DNA of 11,034 nt from an uncultured Clostridia bacterium (GTDB lineage Bacteria > Bacillota > Clostridia > RGIG6154): NCBI GenBank assembly GCA_934457515.1, contig CAKSHV010000022.1:1-11034 (forward strand). The letters run 5' to 3'. The notes below the pieces were generated by a model. It was not told where the DNA came from. It did not search any database and was given only the letters and a program-made list of their open reading frames with translations. The position numbers were made by a program, and so were the translations under genes. Positions 1 to 6,569 of this stretch are shown here, in pieces (positions within the stretch are counted from its first letter, which is position 1; every line of letters begins with the position of its first letter).

Positions 1-2172
1 GGTGGTCATCCGCGCGCTTAAGCCCACCAGTTTAATATTGTTCTCCTTTGCCGCCTGCACCACACGCTCTGCTTTCACATCTTTGCCCAAATCCAAAACA
101 TCAAATCCGTAGTTTTCCAAAAGCACCTTCACAATGTTTTTGCCGATGTCGTGAATGTCGCCCTCAACGGTCGCCACAATGATTTTCCCTTTGCTTTCGC
201 CCGTTTTGGTCATTTTGCTTTTTACGGTTTCGAACGCTGCTTTTGCGGTTTCGGCGCTCATTAACAGCTGGGGCAGAAATACGGTTTTGTTTTCAAATCC
301 GACTCCCACCCTGTCCAGCGCGGGAATAATGTGATTGTTGATTACCTCCATAGGCGATATTTCTTTCAAAAGAGCCTCACACAGCGCAGGCGCGCTGTCT
401 TTTAACCCTTTTTCAATCGCCTCGTCCAGCGTTTTTGTTTTGGTTTCATTCGGCTTTTCCACCCGGCTCACAGCACTTCTTGCGGCAAACGCAATGTAAT
501 CCGCACAGTTTTCGTCCATGTTATGCAGCGCAAGAAAACTATAGTAACTTTTTTGCATATCCTCCGCAAACGGATTCATAATCGCGGCTTTCAAGCCATT
601 TTCAAGTGCCAGCGCGAAAAACGTGCCGTTAATGATTTCGCGGTTCGGCAATCCGAACGAAATGTTGGAAACGCCGAGGATAGTGTTGCCGCCTGTTTCC
701 GATATTTTGCGTACCGCATCTAACGTAGTCAGTGCCGACGACGTGTCCGAGCTGATGGTCATTGCCAGGGCGTCTACAATAATATCTTTTTTTGAAACGC
801 CGTATTCCGCAGCGGTTTTATATATTTTTTCGGCAATTTCAAGCCGTTTTTCCGCCGATTTCGGGATTCCGCTTTCGTCAAGCGTCAGCGCAACAACCAC
901 GCCGCCGTATTTTTTCACAAGCGGAAACACCGCACGCATGCTCTCTTCTTTTCCGTTCACCGAGTTTACCATCGGCTTGCCGTTATAAATGCGCATGCCG
1001 CGCTCTAATGCCGAAATGTCGGACGTATCAATCTGCAGCGGCAGGTCGGTTACGCCCTGCAGCGCGGACACAACCGTCTCCATCATTTCAGGCTCATTAA
1101 TCTCGGGCAGGCCCACATTCACGTCTAAAACATGCGCACCTTTTTCCTGCTGGGAAATGCCCTCGTTTAAAATGTAATCGAGTTTCTTCTCGCGCAGCGC
1201 CTCTTTCAGGCGCGGTTTCCCGGTCGGATTGATGCGCTCGCCGATTAAAATCGGTTTTTCGCCGATAACAACCGCATTCGCATAAGACGAAACAACCGAA
1301 ATATTCTTTTCTTCAACCGGTTTAAACGAAACCGATTTTAAAACCCGCTCTTTCATCGCCTTGATGTGCTTGGGCGTTGTGCCGCAGCAGCCGCCGAGAA
1401 TTCCGGCGCCAAAGCGTGCAATATCTTCCATTTCGGCTGCAAAAATCTCGGGCGTTACATCAAAAACTGTTTCGCCGTTTTCAATTTTCGGCAGACCCGC
1501 ATTGGGGTTTACGATAACCGGCACCGAGCAAACACGGACCAACTCGCGCACAACCGGTTTCATTTCTTTCGGGCCCAAGCTGCAGTTCACGCCGATTGCG
1601 TCAACGCCGAGTCCCTCCAAAAGCGCCGCCATGGCATGGGGCGAGGCGCCCGTCATCAACTTTTGTTTTTCGTCATACACACAGGTGACAAAAATCGGCA
1701 AATCACAGTTTTCTTTTGCCGCCAAAACTGCCGCTTTGGTCTCGTAACTGTCGTTCATGGTTTCGATTAAAACAAGATCCGCACCCGCGTCTGCGCCCGC
1801 TTTCACGACCGCCGCAAAGTTTGAAACCGCATCTTCAAACGCAAGGTCGCCGTAGGGCTTTAAAAGCTTTCCGCTGGGCCCCACATCAAGCGCAACCAAA
1901 ACCTTTGTGTTCTTCACGGCTTTTTTGGCGTTTTCAATGCCCGCGCGAACCACTTTTTCATAAGAATCGCCAAACTTTAAAGGCGACGCGCCGAATGTGT
2001 TTGCCTTAATAATGTCCGCGCCCGCCTCGATATACTGCCTGTGCAGACTGATGATATCATTCGGGCGCTCCAAATTCCAGTTTTCGGGCTTTTCTCCCGG
2101 TTTCAGCCCCATAGACTGCAAAACCGTTCCCGTTCCGCCGTCGAAAAACAGAAATTTTTTGTTAAGTTCCAT
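1..2172 (-). CDS. metH: Cobalamin-dependent methionine synthase, N-terminal 724 residues (runs off the left edge)
   Basis: This enzyme transfers the methyl group of 5-methyltetrahydrofolate through cobalamin to homocysteine, giving methionine in the cytosol. The frame is open from ATG 2172 to base 1 without a stop. Residues about 1-290 form the homocysteine methyltransferase domain; the zinc ligands appear as Cys197 (in VNCSLGP) and Cys262-Cys263 (in GGCCGTT). Residues about 300-560 form the pterin-binding domain (GERINPTG near residue 311). The cobalamin cap module follows, then the corrinoid domain with DIHDIG, whose axial ligand is His674. Ser719 and Thr723 match the residues that hold the cobalamin tail in E. 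coli MetH. The usual SxL motif reads S-A-R. In E. coli a reactivation domain sits at the C-terminus of the same chain; here that domain is the neighbouring gene, so the protein probably ends some 70 residues past the window. The start overlaps the upstream gene by 11 nt and has a purine-rich AAAGGGTGG upstream. Confidence 0.96.
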   Translation of the reverse strand, partial: MELNKKFLFFDGGTGTVLQSMGLKPGEKPENWNLERPNDIISLHRQYIEAGADIIKANTFGASPLKFGDSYEKVVRAGIENAKKAVKNTKVLVALDVGPSGKLLKPYGDLAFEDAVSNFAAVVKAGADAGADLVLIETMNDSYETKAAVLAAKENCDLPIFVTCVYDEKQKLMTGASPHAMAALLEGLGVDAIGVNCSLGPKEMKPVVRELVRVCSVPVIVNPNAGLPKIENGETVFDVTPEIFAAEMEDIARFGAGILGGCCGTTPKHIKAMKERVLKSVSFKPVEEKNISVVSSYANAVVIGEKPILIGERINPTGKPRLKEALREKKLDYILNEGISQQEKGAHVLDVNVGLPEINEPEMMETVVSALQGVTDLPLQIDTSDISALERGMRIYNGKPMVNSVNGKEESMRAVFPLVKKYGGVVVALTLDESGIPKSAEKRLEIAEKIYKTAAEYGVSKKDIIVDALAMTISSDTSSALTTLDAVRKISETGGNTILGVSNISFGLPNREIINGTFFALALENGLKAAIMNPFAEDMQKSYYSFLALHNMDENCADYIAFAARSAVSRVEKPNETKTKTLDEAIEKGLKDSAPALCEALLKEISPMEVINNHIIPALDRVGVGFENKTVFLPQLLMSAETAKAAFETVKSKMTKTGESKGKIIVATVEGDIHDIGKNIVKVLLENYGFDVLDLGKDVKAERVVQAAKENNIKLVGLSARMTT

Positions 2173-2818
2173 GCCGTCCACCCTTTCTGTATGCACAATT
2201 TATTTTATCACACGCGCTGCAGCCGCTTTTTGCCTTCTCACTTCCGCACCCAAGCCCCACAATTGCGGTAACCGACTTGGTGGGAATCATTAAAAGGCTG
2301 CTTGAGAGCGTTATGCCGATGTTTTTGCTTAAATCGAGCACCTTAAAAATGTCGGTCTGCGCATCGAGCGGCAAGTCACCGTACCCGGGACTGAACCTCG
2401 GGCGCGTTTCTCCCAATTCTTCGCAAAATGTGTCACAAAGGCTCTCAATTGCCGCCGTGCCGGCTGCCTGCAGCACCACCGCGTAGGCGGGCGAGGTGAT
2501 TTCGGCTTTTTGCAGCAGCCTGTCAAACATCGCACCGATGGTCGCGCCGAAAACAACCGCTTTTTCGCAGCCAAGCAGGTTTTTGGCAAGGCTTTTGCTT
2601 GCAACCGAAAAACCGTCAAATGTGATATTACCGTTCTCCGAAACCGAAACAGGCGTTTCCATCGCGCACACGCGGCAGTCTAACACAAGCTCGTCCTTTG
2701 CCTTCAAAATCAGCTTTTGCGTTTGCGCATCGGGCGTTTTTGTGCCGAATCCCAAGTACCGCGCCGTTTCTTTCTCGTCTATTAGAATATTTGAATAATG
2801 TTTAATTGTGTGTGCCAT
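2162..2818 (-). CDS. Stand-alone MetH reactivation-domain protein (vitamin B12-dependent methionine synthase activation region)
   Basis: This 218-residue protein matches the C-terminal activation domain of E. coli MetH, the module that binds S-adenosylmethionine and remethylates cob(II)alamin after accidental oxidation. The SAM-binding RxxxGY motif is visible as R141-F-S-P-G-Y146, followed by a domain-typical stretch NIGITLSSSLLMIP near residues 166-179. The gene lies directly between metF and metH and overlaps metH by 11 nt, which suggests translational coupling and a two-chain methionine synthase. The C-terminal tail carries four cysteines (191, 200, 203, 208, with a CxxC pair) that the E. 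coli domain lacks as far as I know; they may bind a metal or Fe-S cluster, but that is inference. I chose ATG 2818 (MAHTIKHYSN). A TTG 48 nt upstream is in frame but would overlap metF and has no ribosome binding site. The ATG itself has only a weak AAGTG. Confidence 0.87.
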   Translation of the reverse strand: MAHTIKHYSNILIDEKETARYLGFGTKTPDAQTQKLILKAKDELVLDCRVCAMETPVSVSENGNITFDGFSVASKSLAKNLLGCEKAVVFGATIGAMFDRLLQKAEITSPAYAVVLQAAGTAAIESLCDTFCEELGETRPRFSPGYGDLPLDAQTDIFKVLDLSKNIGITLSSSLLMIPTKSVTAIVGLGCGSEKAKSGCSACDKINCAYRKGGRHGT

Positions 2819-2843
2819 ATCACTTAATAAACTCGGATAAGTT

Positions 2844-3683
2844 TTACTGAATTTTACGCGCCACAAACGGCTTGTTCATGGAATATACATGAACCGCGTT
2901 CACGCCGTTTGCCAAAAGGTCTATAATCTGGTCGGTCGAATAGGCAATGCCTGCCTGGGTCATAGCATTGCTGTCGCTGCCGAACCTGTCCACAATCGCT
3001 TTAAACCGCTGCGGCAGATATGTGCCCGAAAGAGAGCAAATGCGCTTAATCTGCTTCGCGTTTGTCACCGGCATAATGCCCGCCACCACCGGCACCGTTA
3101 TGCCCGCCTCGCGGATTTTGTATAAAAAGCTGTATAAAATATGGTTGTCAAAAAACATCTGCGTGGTTAAGAAGTCGCAGCCTGCATCCACCTTTTCTTT
3201 TAAACGGCGGATATCCTCCGCAACCGACAGACTTTCGGGATGGCAATCCGGATAGCACGCCGCGCCGATGCAAAAATCACCCTGCTGCTTTAAATCATAA
3301 ATCAGCTCGGAGGCATATTTGTAATCGCTGTCTTTCACATCGCCGCCTTCGGGAACATCACCGCGAAGTGCCAAAATATTTTCAATTCCCTCTTGTTTTA
3401 AAAGCTCAACCTGCCTTTTCACCGTTTCTTTTGTGGACGAAACACAGGTTAAATGCGCCAGCGGTGTTACATGATACCGATTTAAAATGTTCGATGCAAT
3501 TGACGTGGTAAACGCGCTTGTGCCGCCCCCCGCGCCGTAAGTTACGCTCATATATGCGGGCTTAAGCGCCGCAATTTCCTCCACCGCCTTTTCCACGGTT
3601 TCATACGCGTCCGCCGTTTTGGGCGGAAACACCTCAAATGAAAGGGTTGGCTTTCCTTTTCCGAGCACTGATGACAATTTCAT
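2844..3683 (-). CDS. metF: Methylenetetrahydrofolate reductase
   Basis: This is the FAD-dependent TIM-barrel enzyme that reduces 5,10-methylene-THF to 5-methyl-THF, the methyl donor used by the MetH encoded two genes downstream. At about 279 residues it has the normal size of bacterial MetF. Family marks from the ATG at 3683 are LSFEVFPPK with the conserved Glu17, SVTYGAGGG near residues 46-54, the NILALRGD stretch ending at Asp109 (equivalent to catalytic Asp120 of E. coli), and the TTQMFFDN stretch. No extra Fe-S or Zn domain is attached. A strong GGAGG lies at 3694-3698. Two starts are possible: GTG 3689 (4 nt from GGAGG) or ATG 3683 (10 nt). I prefer the ATG because the protein then begins MKLSSVLGKG, typical of the family. 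It follows the MATE gene by 15-21 nt and precedes the activation gene by 25 nt, so it is very likely co-transcribed with both. Confidence 0.95.
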   Translation of the reverse strand: MKLSSVLGKGKPTLSFEVFPPKTADAYETVEKAVEEIAALKPAYMSVTYGAGGGTSAFTTSIASNILNRYHVTPLAHLTCVSSTKETVKRQVELLKQEGIENILALRGDVPEGGDVKDSDYKYASELIYDLKQQGDFCIGAACYPDCHPESLSVAEDIRRLKEKVDAGCDFLTTQMFFDNHILYSFLYKIREAGITVPVVAGIMPVTNAKQIKRICSLSGTYLPQRFKAIVDRFGSDSNAMTQAGIAYSTDQIIDLLANGVNAVHVYSMNKPFVARKIQ

Positions 3684-3704
3684 TCGCACATAACCTCCGT
3701 TTTT

Positions 3705-5054
3705 TTATTTAACAATAACCTGTTTTTTCCATTTCCCCGAAAGGAAGAACACCAAGCCGTATAAAAGCGACGCAAAGGACGCAACCGGCGCACCGAGTCC
3801 CACGCCCGAAAGTCCCAAACCAAGTGTAATACCGAAAAAGTACGAGGCAGGAATTCGGAACAAAATAGAGGAAATCATGCCGTTTATCAACGACACCGTT
3901 GTGTGTCCCGCGCCGATAAACAAGCCGTTTAAGCAAAATACAAACGGCACAATTAAGTAGTCTAACGTAAAGAATTTCATGTATTCCACACCTTTTTCGA
4001 TAACCGCCTGTTCGGGCGTAAACGCGCGCATGCAAAGCGCGGGAAACAGCTTAACAAACACAAAAATCGCAACGCTTATGCCAAGGGATATCAGTATGCC
4101 GATGCCCATAGTCTGCTTTGCGCGGTCGAGCCGATTCGCGCCGATATTCTGCGCCGCCATGGCGGAAACCGAAGTGGACATGGCAACCGCGGGCAGAATG
4201 GCAAAGCCGTTTAACTTGCCGACCGCGCCCACCGCGGCAGACGCCTCATACCCGATGGTGTTTACAAGCGCCGTTAAGAACAAAAACGACGCACTGGTTG
4301 CCACATTCTGAACAGAAGACGGCACGCCGATTTTGAAAATCATGCCCAGCTGTTTTTTGTTCACTTTTAAAGATTCACGGCTGAAATCAAAAATAAAATC
4401 GTTATTTTTAAGGTATATAATGCACAAAATCATGCTGACTGCCTGTGAAATCACGGTTGCGACCGCCGCGCCGAACGCGCCCCACTTAAACGCCGCCACA
4501 AACAAAATATCAAGCCCGATATTCACAACGCACGCAATTGCAACAAAAATCAGCGGATTTTTACTGTCGCCCATGCCGCGCATAACGGCACTTAAAGCAT
4601 TATATCCGAAAATAAAAACGTTGCCCAAAGTCGTTACGAAGAAATACCGACTCGCCTCGGAAAACGACTCCTCCGGCGTTCGAATCAGTCTTAAGAGCGG
4701 ATTCTGCAAAACGAGCATCAGCGCCGTTAAAACAAGCGCCAGCACAAAAAGCGATGTAAACAGCGTGCCGATGGTTTGTTTTATGGCTTTTCGGTCGTTT
4801 GCACCGAGGTACTGACCGATTAAAACGGTCGCGCCGACCGACAGACCGAACACCATGTTGGTGATAAGAAAGGTAACCTGGCTGCCGATGTTTACACCCG
4901 ACATGCTCGCCGACCCGCAAAACTGTCCCACGATAATCATATCCGCCACGCTGTACAGCGTTTGAATTAAATTGGAAATCAGTACCGGCAAGGAAAACAA
5001 AATCAGCTGTTTTGCCACGCGCCCCTCTACAAGATTGTTCTCAAATTTTGACAT
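3705..5054 (-). CDS. MATE-family efflux transporter
   Basis: This is an integral membrane exporter of the MATE (multidrug and toxin extrusion) family, which normally uses Na+ or H+ gradients. From ATG 5054 the product is 449 residues, the usual length for about 12 membrane helices in two six-helix halves. Recognisable pieces are LILFSLPVLISN in helix 1, VADMIIVGQF in the loop and helix that follow, RGMGDSKNPL at residues 159-168, which is a MATE hallmark, and GAFGAAVATVISQ at about 192-204. It is probably the first gene of the metF-metH operon: a promoter lies about 50 nt upstream and metF follows within 15-21 nt. The substrate cannot be read from the sequence. A longer start at 5084 would add MHYRWGKEEK; I prefer 5054 because MSKFENNLVEG resembles typical MATE N-termini, although its ribosome binding site (GGGGGAAAGAAG region) is loose. 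Confidence 0.93.
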   Translation of the reverse strand: MSKFENNLVEGRVAKQLILFSLPVLISNLIQTLYSVADMIIVGQFCGSASMSGVNIGSQVTFLITNMVFGLSVGATVLIGQYLGANDRKAIKQTIGTLFTSLFVLALVLTALMLVLQNPLLRLIRTPEESFSEASRYFFVTTLGNVFIFGYNALSAVMRGMGDSKNPLIFVAIACVVNIGLDILFVAAFKWGAFGAAVATVISQAVSMILCIIYLKNNDFIFDFSRESLKVNKKQLGMIFKIGVPSSVQNVATSASFLFLTALVNTIGYEASAAVGAVGKLNGFAILPAVAMSTSVSAMAAQNIGANRLDRAKQTMGIGILISLGISVAIFVFVKLFPALCMRAFTPEQAVIEKGVEYMKFFTLDYLIVPFVFCLNGLFIGAGHTTVSLINGMISSILFRIPASYFFGITLGLGLSGVGLGAPVASFASLLYGLVFFLSGKWKKQVIVK

Positions 5055-5106
5055 TTTTTCTTCTTTCCCCCATCTATAATGCAAAAAAACCTGTTGTTAG
5101 TTCATT

Positions 5107-5135
5107 ATTGTATCATAATTTTAAAAAAATTTCAA
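5107..5135 (-). promoter_or_regulatory. Sigma-A-type promoter for the MATE-metF-metH cluster
   Basis: On the minus strand TTGAAA (5135-5130) and TACAAT (5112-5107) are separated by 17 bases, with an AT-rich spacer. Transcription would start near 5100, leaving a leader of only about 45 nt before the ATG at 5054. That is too short for a SAM riboswitch or T-box, so methionine control is not visible at this promoter. Confidence 0.72.
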
Positions 5136-5144
5136 CTTTTTTTG

Positions 5145-5172
5145 TTGACAAACAGCCAAAATGTGTTATAAT
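5145..5172 (+). promoter_or_regulatory. Sigma-A-type promoter for the sugar isomerase-like gene
   Basis: A perfect TTGACA (5145-5150) and a perfect TATAAT (5167-5172) are separated by 16 bases. The expected transcription start is near 5179, just upstream of AAAGGAGGG at 5191-5199. It is back to back with the leftward promoter; the two -35 boxes are 9 bases apart, so a single regulator could affect both. Confidence 0.85.
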
Positions 5173-5205
5173 TAAATTGATTTTACGATTAAAGGAGGGC
5201 GCACC

Positions 5206-5973
5206 ATGAAAATCGGCGCACAATTATATTCGGTACACAACCACACAAAAACACTGGAGGACTTTTCCGAAACCTTAAAAAAGGTGGCGGACATCGGCTA
5301 CACATCGGTTCAGGTTTCGGGCACCTGTGACTACGAGCCGGAATGGTTAAAAGAGCAGTTAAAAGCAACAGGCCTTACCTGCGATTTGACTCACTATTCC
5401 TTTGATAAAGTTTTGGAAAACCCGAAAAAGGTAACCGAGGACCACAAAATTTTCGGCTGCAAATACATAGGTCTCGGCTCCATGCCCGGCATTTGGGACA
5501 ACAACACTCCCGCGCACTGGGCGGAATTTAAGGAAAAAGCACTGCCCGCCGCAAAAGTAATTGCGGAAAACGGCGGCTACTATATGTATCATAACCACGC
5601 AAAGGAATATGAATCCGTGGACGGTATGCGCGCGATAGACTATTTGAAAGACGAATTTCCCGCTTCCGTTTTGGGCTTTACGTTAGACACCCACTGGATT
5701 CAGCGCGGCGGCGAGGACCCGGTTGCGGAATTTAAGCGTTTTAAGGGCAGAATTCCCTGTGTGCATTATAAAGATTTAATCACCATGCCGGACGGCGAAA
5801 TCCGTTTTGCACCGGTTGGTTCGGGCGTGCAGGATTTTGAAAGCATTATCCGTGTTTCACTGGATTTGGGCGTGGAATTTGCTTTTGTTGAGCAGGACGA
5901 TTCTTACGGCGAAGATCCGTTTAAGTGCTTAAAAGAAAGCTATGATTATCTGAAATCAATGGGGCTTAAATAA
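5206..5973 (+). CDS. Sugar phosphate isomerase/epimerase family protein (xylose isomerase-like TIM barrel)
   Basis: This 255-residue protein belongs to the AP endonuclease 2 / xylose isomerase-like TIM-barrel superfamily, which includes inosose dehydratases, hydroxypyruvate isomerases and sugar epimerases. The start MKIGAQLYSV is the typical first strand. Candidate metal ligands or catalytic residues sit at strand ends as expected: His129 and His131 in YHNH, Asp161 and His163 in LDTHW, His187 and Asp190 in VHYKD, and Glu229 in FVEQD. The protein is probably soluble; I see no signal peptide. The start is fixed by AAAGGAGGG seven to eight bases upstream. It appears to be a single-gene unit with its own strong promoter and terminator and no sugar-use genes beside it, so the substrate cannot be inferred. 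The family call is firm and the exact reaction is unknown. Confidence 0.88.
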   Translation: MKIGAQLYSVHNHTKTLEDFSETLKKVADIGYTSVQVSGTCDYEPEWLKEQLKATGLTCDLTHYSFDKVLENPKKVTEDHKIFGCKYIGLGSMPGIWDNNTPAHWAEFKEKALPAAKVIAENGGYYMYHNHAKEYESVDGMRAIDYLKDEFPASVLGFTLDTHWIQRGGEDPVAEFKRFKGRIPCVHYKDLITMPDGEIRFAPVGSGVQDFESIIRVSLDLGVEFAFVEQDDSYGEDPFKCLKESYDYLKSMGLK

Positions 5974-5989
5974 ACCTTACAAACTCAAA

Positions 5990-6019
5990 ATGCGCAGATT
6001 TTCCATCTGCGTATTTTTT
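5990..6019 (+). terminator. Intrinsic terminator after the sugar isomerase-like gene
   Basis: ATGCGCAGAT (5990-5999) pairs with ATCTGCGTAT (6005-6014) over ten base pairs, one of them G-U, around a TTTCC loop. A run of six T follows. It lies 16 bases after the stop codon and separates this gene from the Nudix-ABC unit. Confidence 0.88.
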
Positions 6020-6061
6020 ATCCGCTTTTTTTCGAAATTTCACCGATTTTTCACAATCTTG

Positions 6062-6070
6062 TGTTATACT
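6062..6070 (+). promoter_or_regulatory. Extended -10 promoter for the Nudix-ABC exporter operon
   Basis: TG-T-TATACT (6062-6070) is an extended -10 element. No good -35 box sits 16-18 bases upstream; a TTCACC at 6039-6044 has 20-base spacing. Transcription would start near 6077, before the GGGAGG at 6081-6086. This position also argues against the upstream ATG at 6072 as the real start of the next gene. Confidence 0.55.
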
Positions 6071-6092
6071 AATGGGAAACGGGAGGTGCAAA

Positions 6093-6569
6093 ATGATTTA
6101 TACAACCCTTTGTTATATTGAAAAAGACGATTGCTATCTCATGCTGCACAGAGTGAAAAAGAAAAATGACATCAATCACGATAAATGGATCGGAATCGGT
6201 GGCAAAATGGAATCGGGCGAAACGCCTGAAGAATGCATCATCCGCGAAGCGTTTGAAGAAACGGGACTTGCGCTAAAAGCACCTGAGTACCGCGGAGTCC
6301 TGCACTTTTGTCCGAACCGCGACATGGAGGAAATTATTCATTTATACACCTGCGACCGCTTTTCGGGCGCTTTAAACGAGGCCTGTCCCGAGGGCGTGCC
6401 GAAGTGGGTTCCGAAAAAAGATGTTTATTCTCTTCCTTTGTGGGAGGGTGATAAAATATTCTTAAAACTTCTGGCAGACAAAAATCAGCCGTTTTTCCGC
6501 CTTACGCTTGACTACGAGGGCGACAGGCTGGTCTCTGCAATTTTAGACGGAAAGGAGCTTTCAATTTGA
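6093..6569 (+). CDS. Nudix hydrolase, 8-oxo-dGTP diphosphatase-like (MutT family)
   Basis: This 158-residue soluble enzyme has a complete Nudix box, GX5EX7REUXEEXGU, at residues 37-59: Gly37, Glu43, Arg51-Glu52, Glu55-Glu56 and Gly58. These residues bind Mg2+ and hydrolyse nucleoside diphosphate-linked substrates. The N-terminus (TTLCYIEKDDCYLMLHR) and the KKKNDIN...KWIG stretch before the box look like Firmicute MutT-type 8-oxo-dGTPases, which clean oxidised nucleotides from the pool, but substrate cannot be proved from the motif. I chose ATG 6093 because GGGAGG lies 6 bases upstream. ATG 6072 is in frame but would place the ribosome binding site inside the gene and lies at or before the expected transcript start. 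Its stop overlaps the TTG start of the following ABC gene (TTGA), pointing to translational coupling. Confidence 0.9.
   Translation: MIYTTLCYIEKDDCYLMLHRVKKKNDINHDKWIGIGGKMESGETPEECIIREAFEETGLALKAPEYRGVLHFCPNRDMEEIIHLYTCDRFSGALNEACPEGVPKWVPKKDVYSLPLWEGDKIFLKLLADKNQPFFRLTLDYEGDRLVSAILDGKELSI
6551..6557 (+). promoter_or_regulatory. Ribosome binding site that fixes the TTG start of the first ABC gene
   Basis: AAAGGAG lies inside the end of the Nudix gene, 8 bases before TTG 6566. The next in-frame ATG (6596) has no such site, so the rare TTG is the better start. Confidence 0.8.

Noticed and set aside
523..2009. Several plus-strand open frames across the left end
   Set aside because: They lie opposite metH, which is open for 724 codons with clear domain motifs. 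They have no ribosome binding sites and no recognisable protein features.
2819..2866. N-terminal extension of the MetH activation protein from TTG 2866
   Set aside because: It overlaps the end of metF and has no ribosome binding site, and the ATG at 2818 gives the family-like N-terminus.
6072..6092. Upstream ATG start for the Nudix gene
   Set aside because: It lies at or before the expected transcript start, and GGGAGG would fall inside the coding region; ATG 6093 is correctly spaced.
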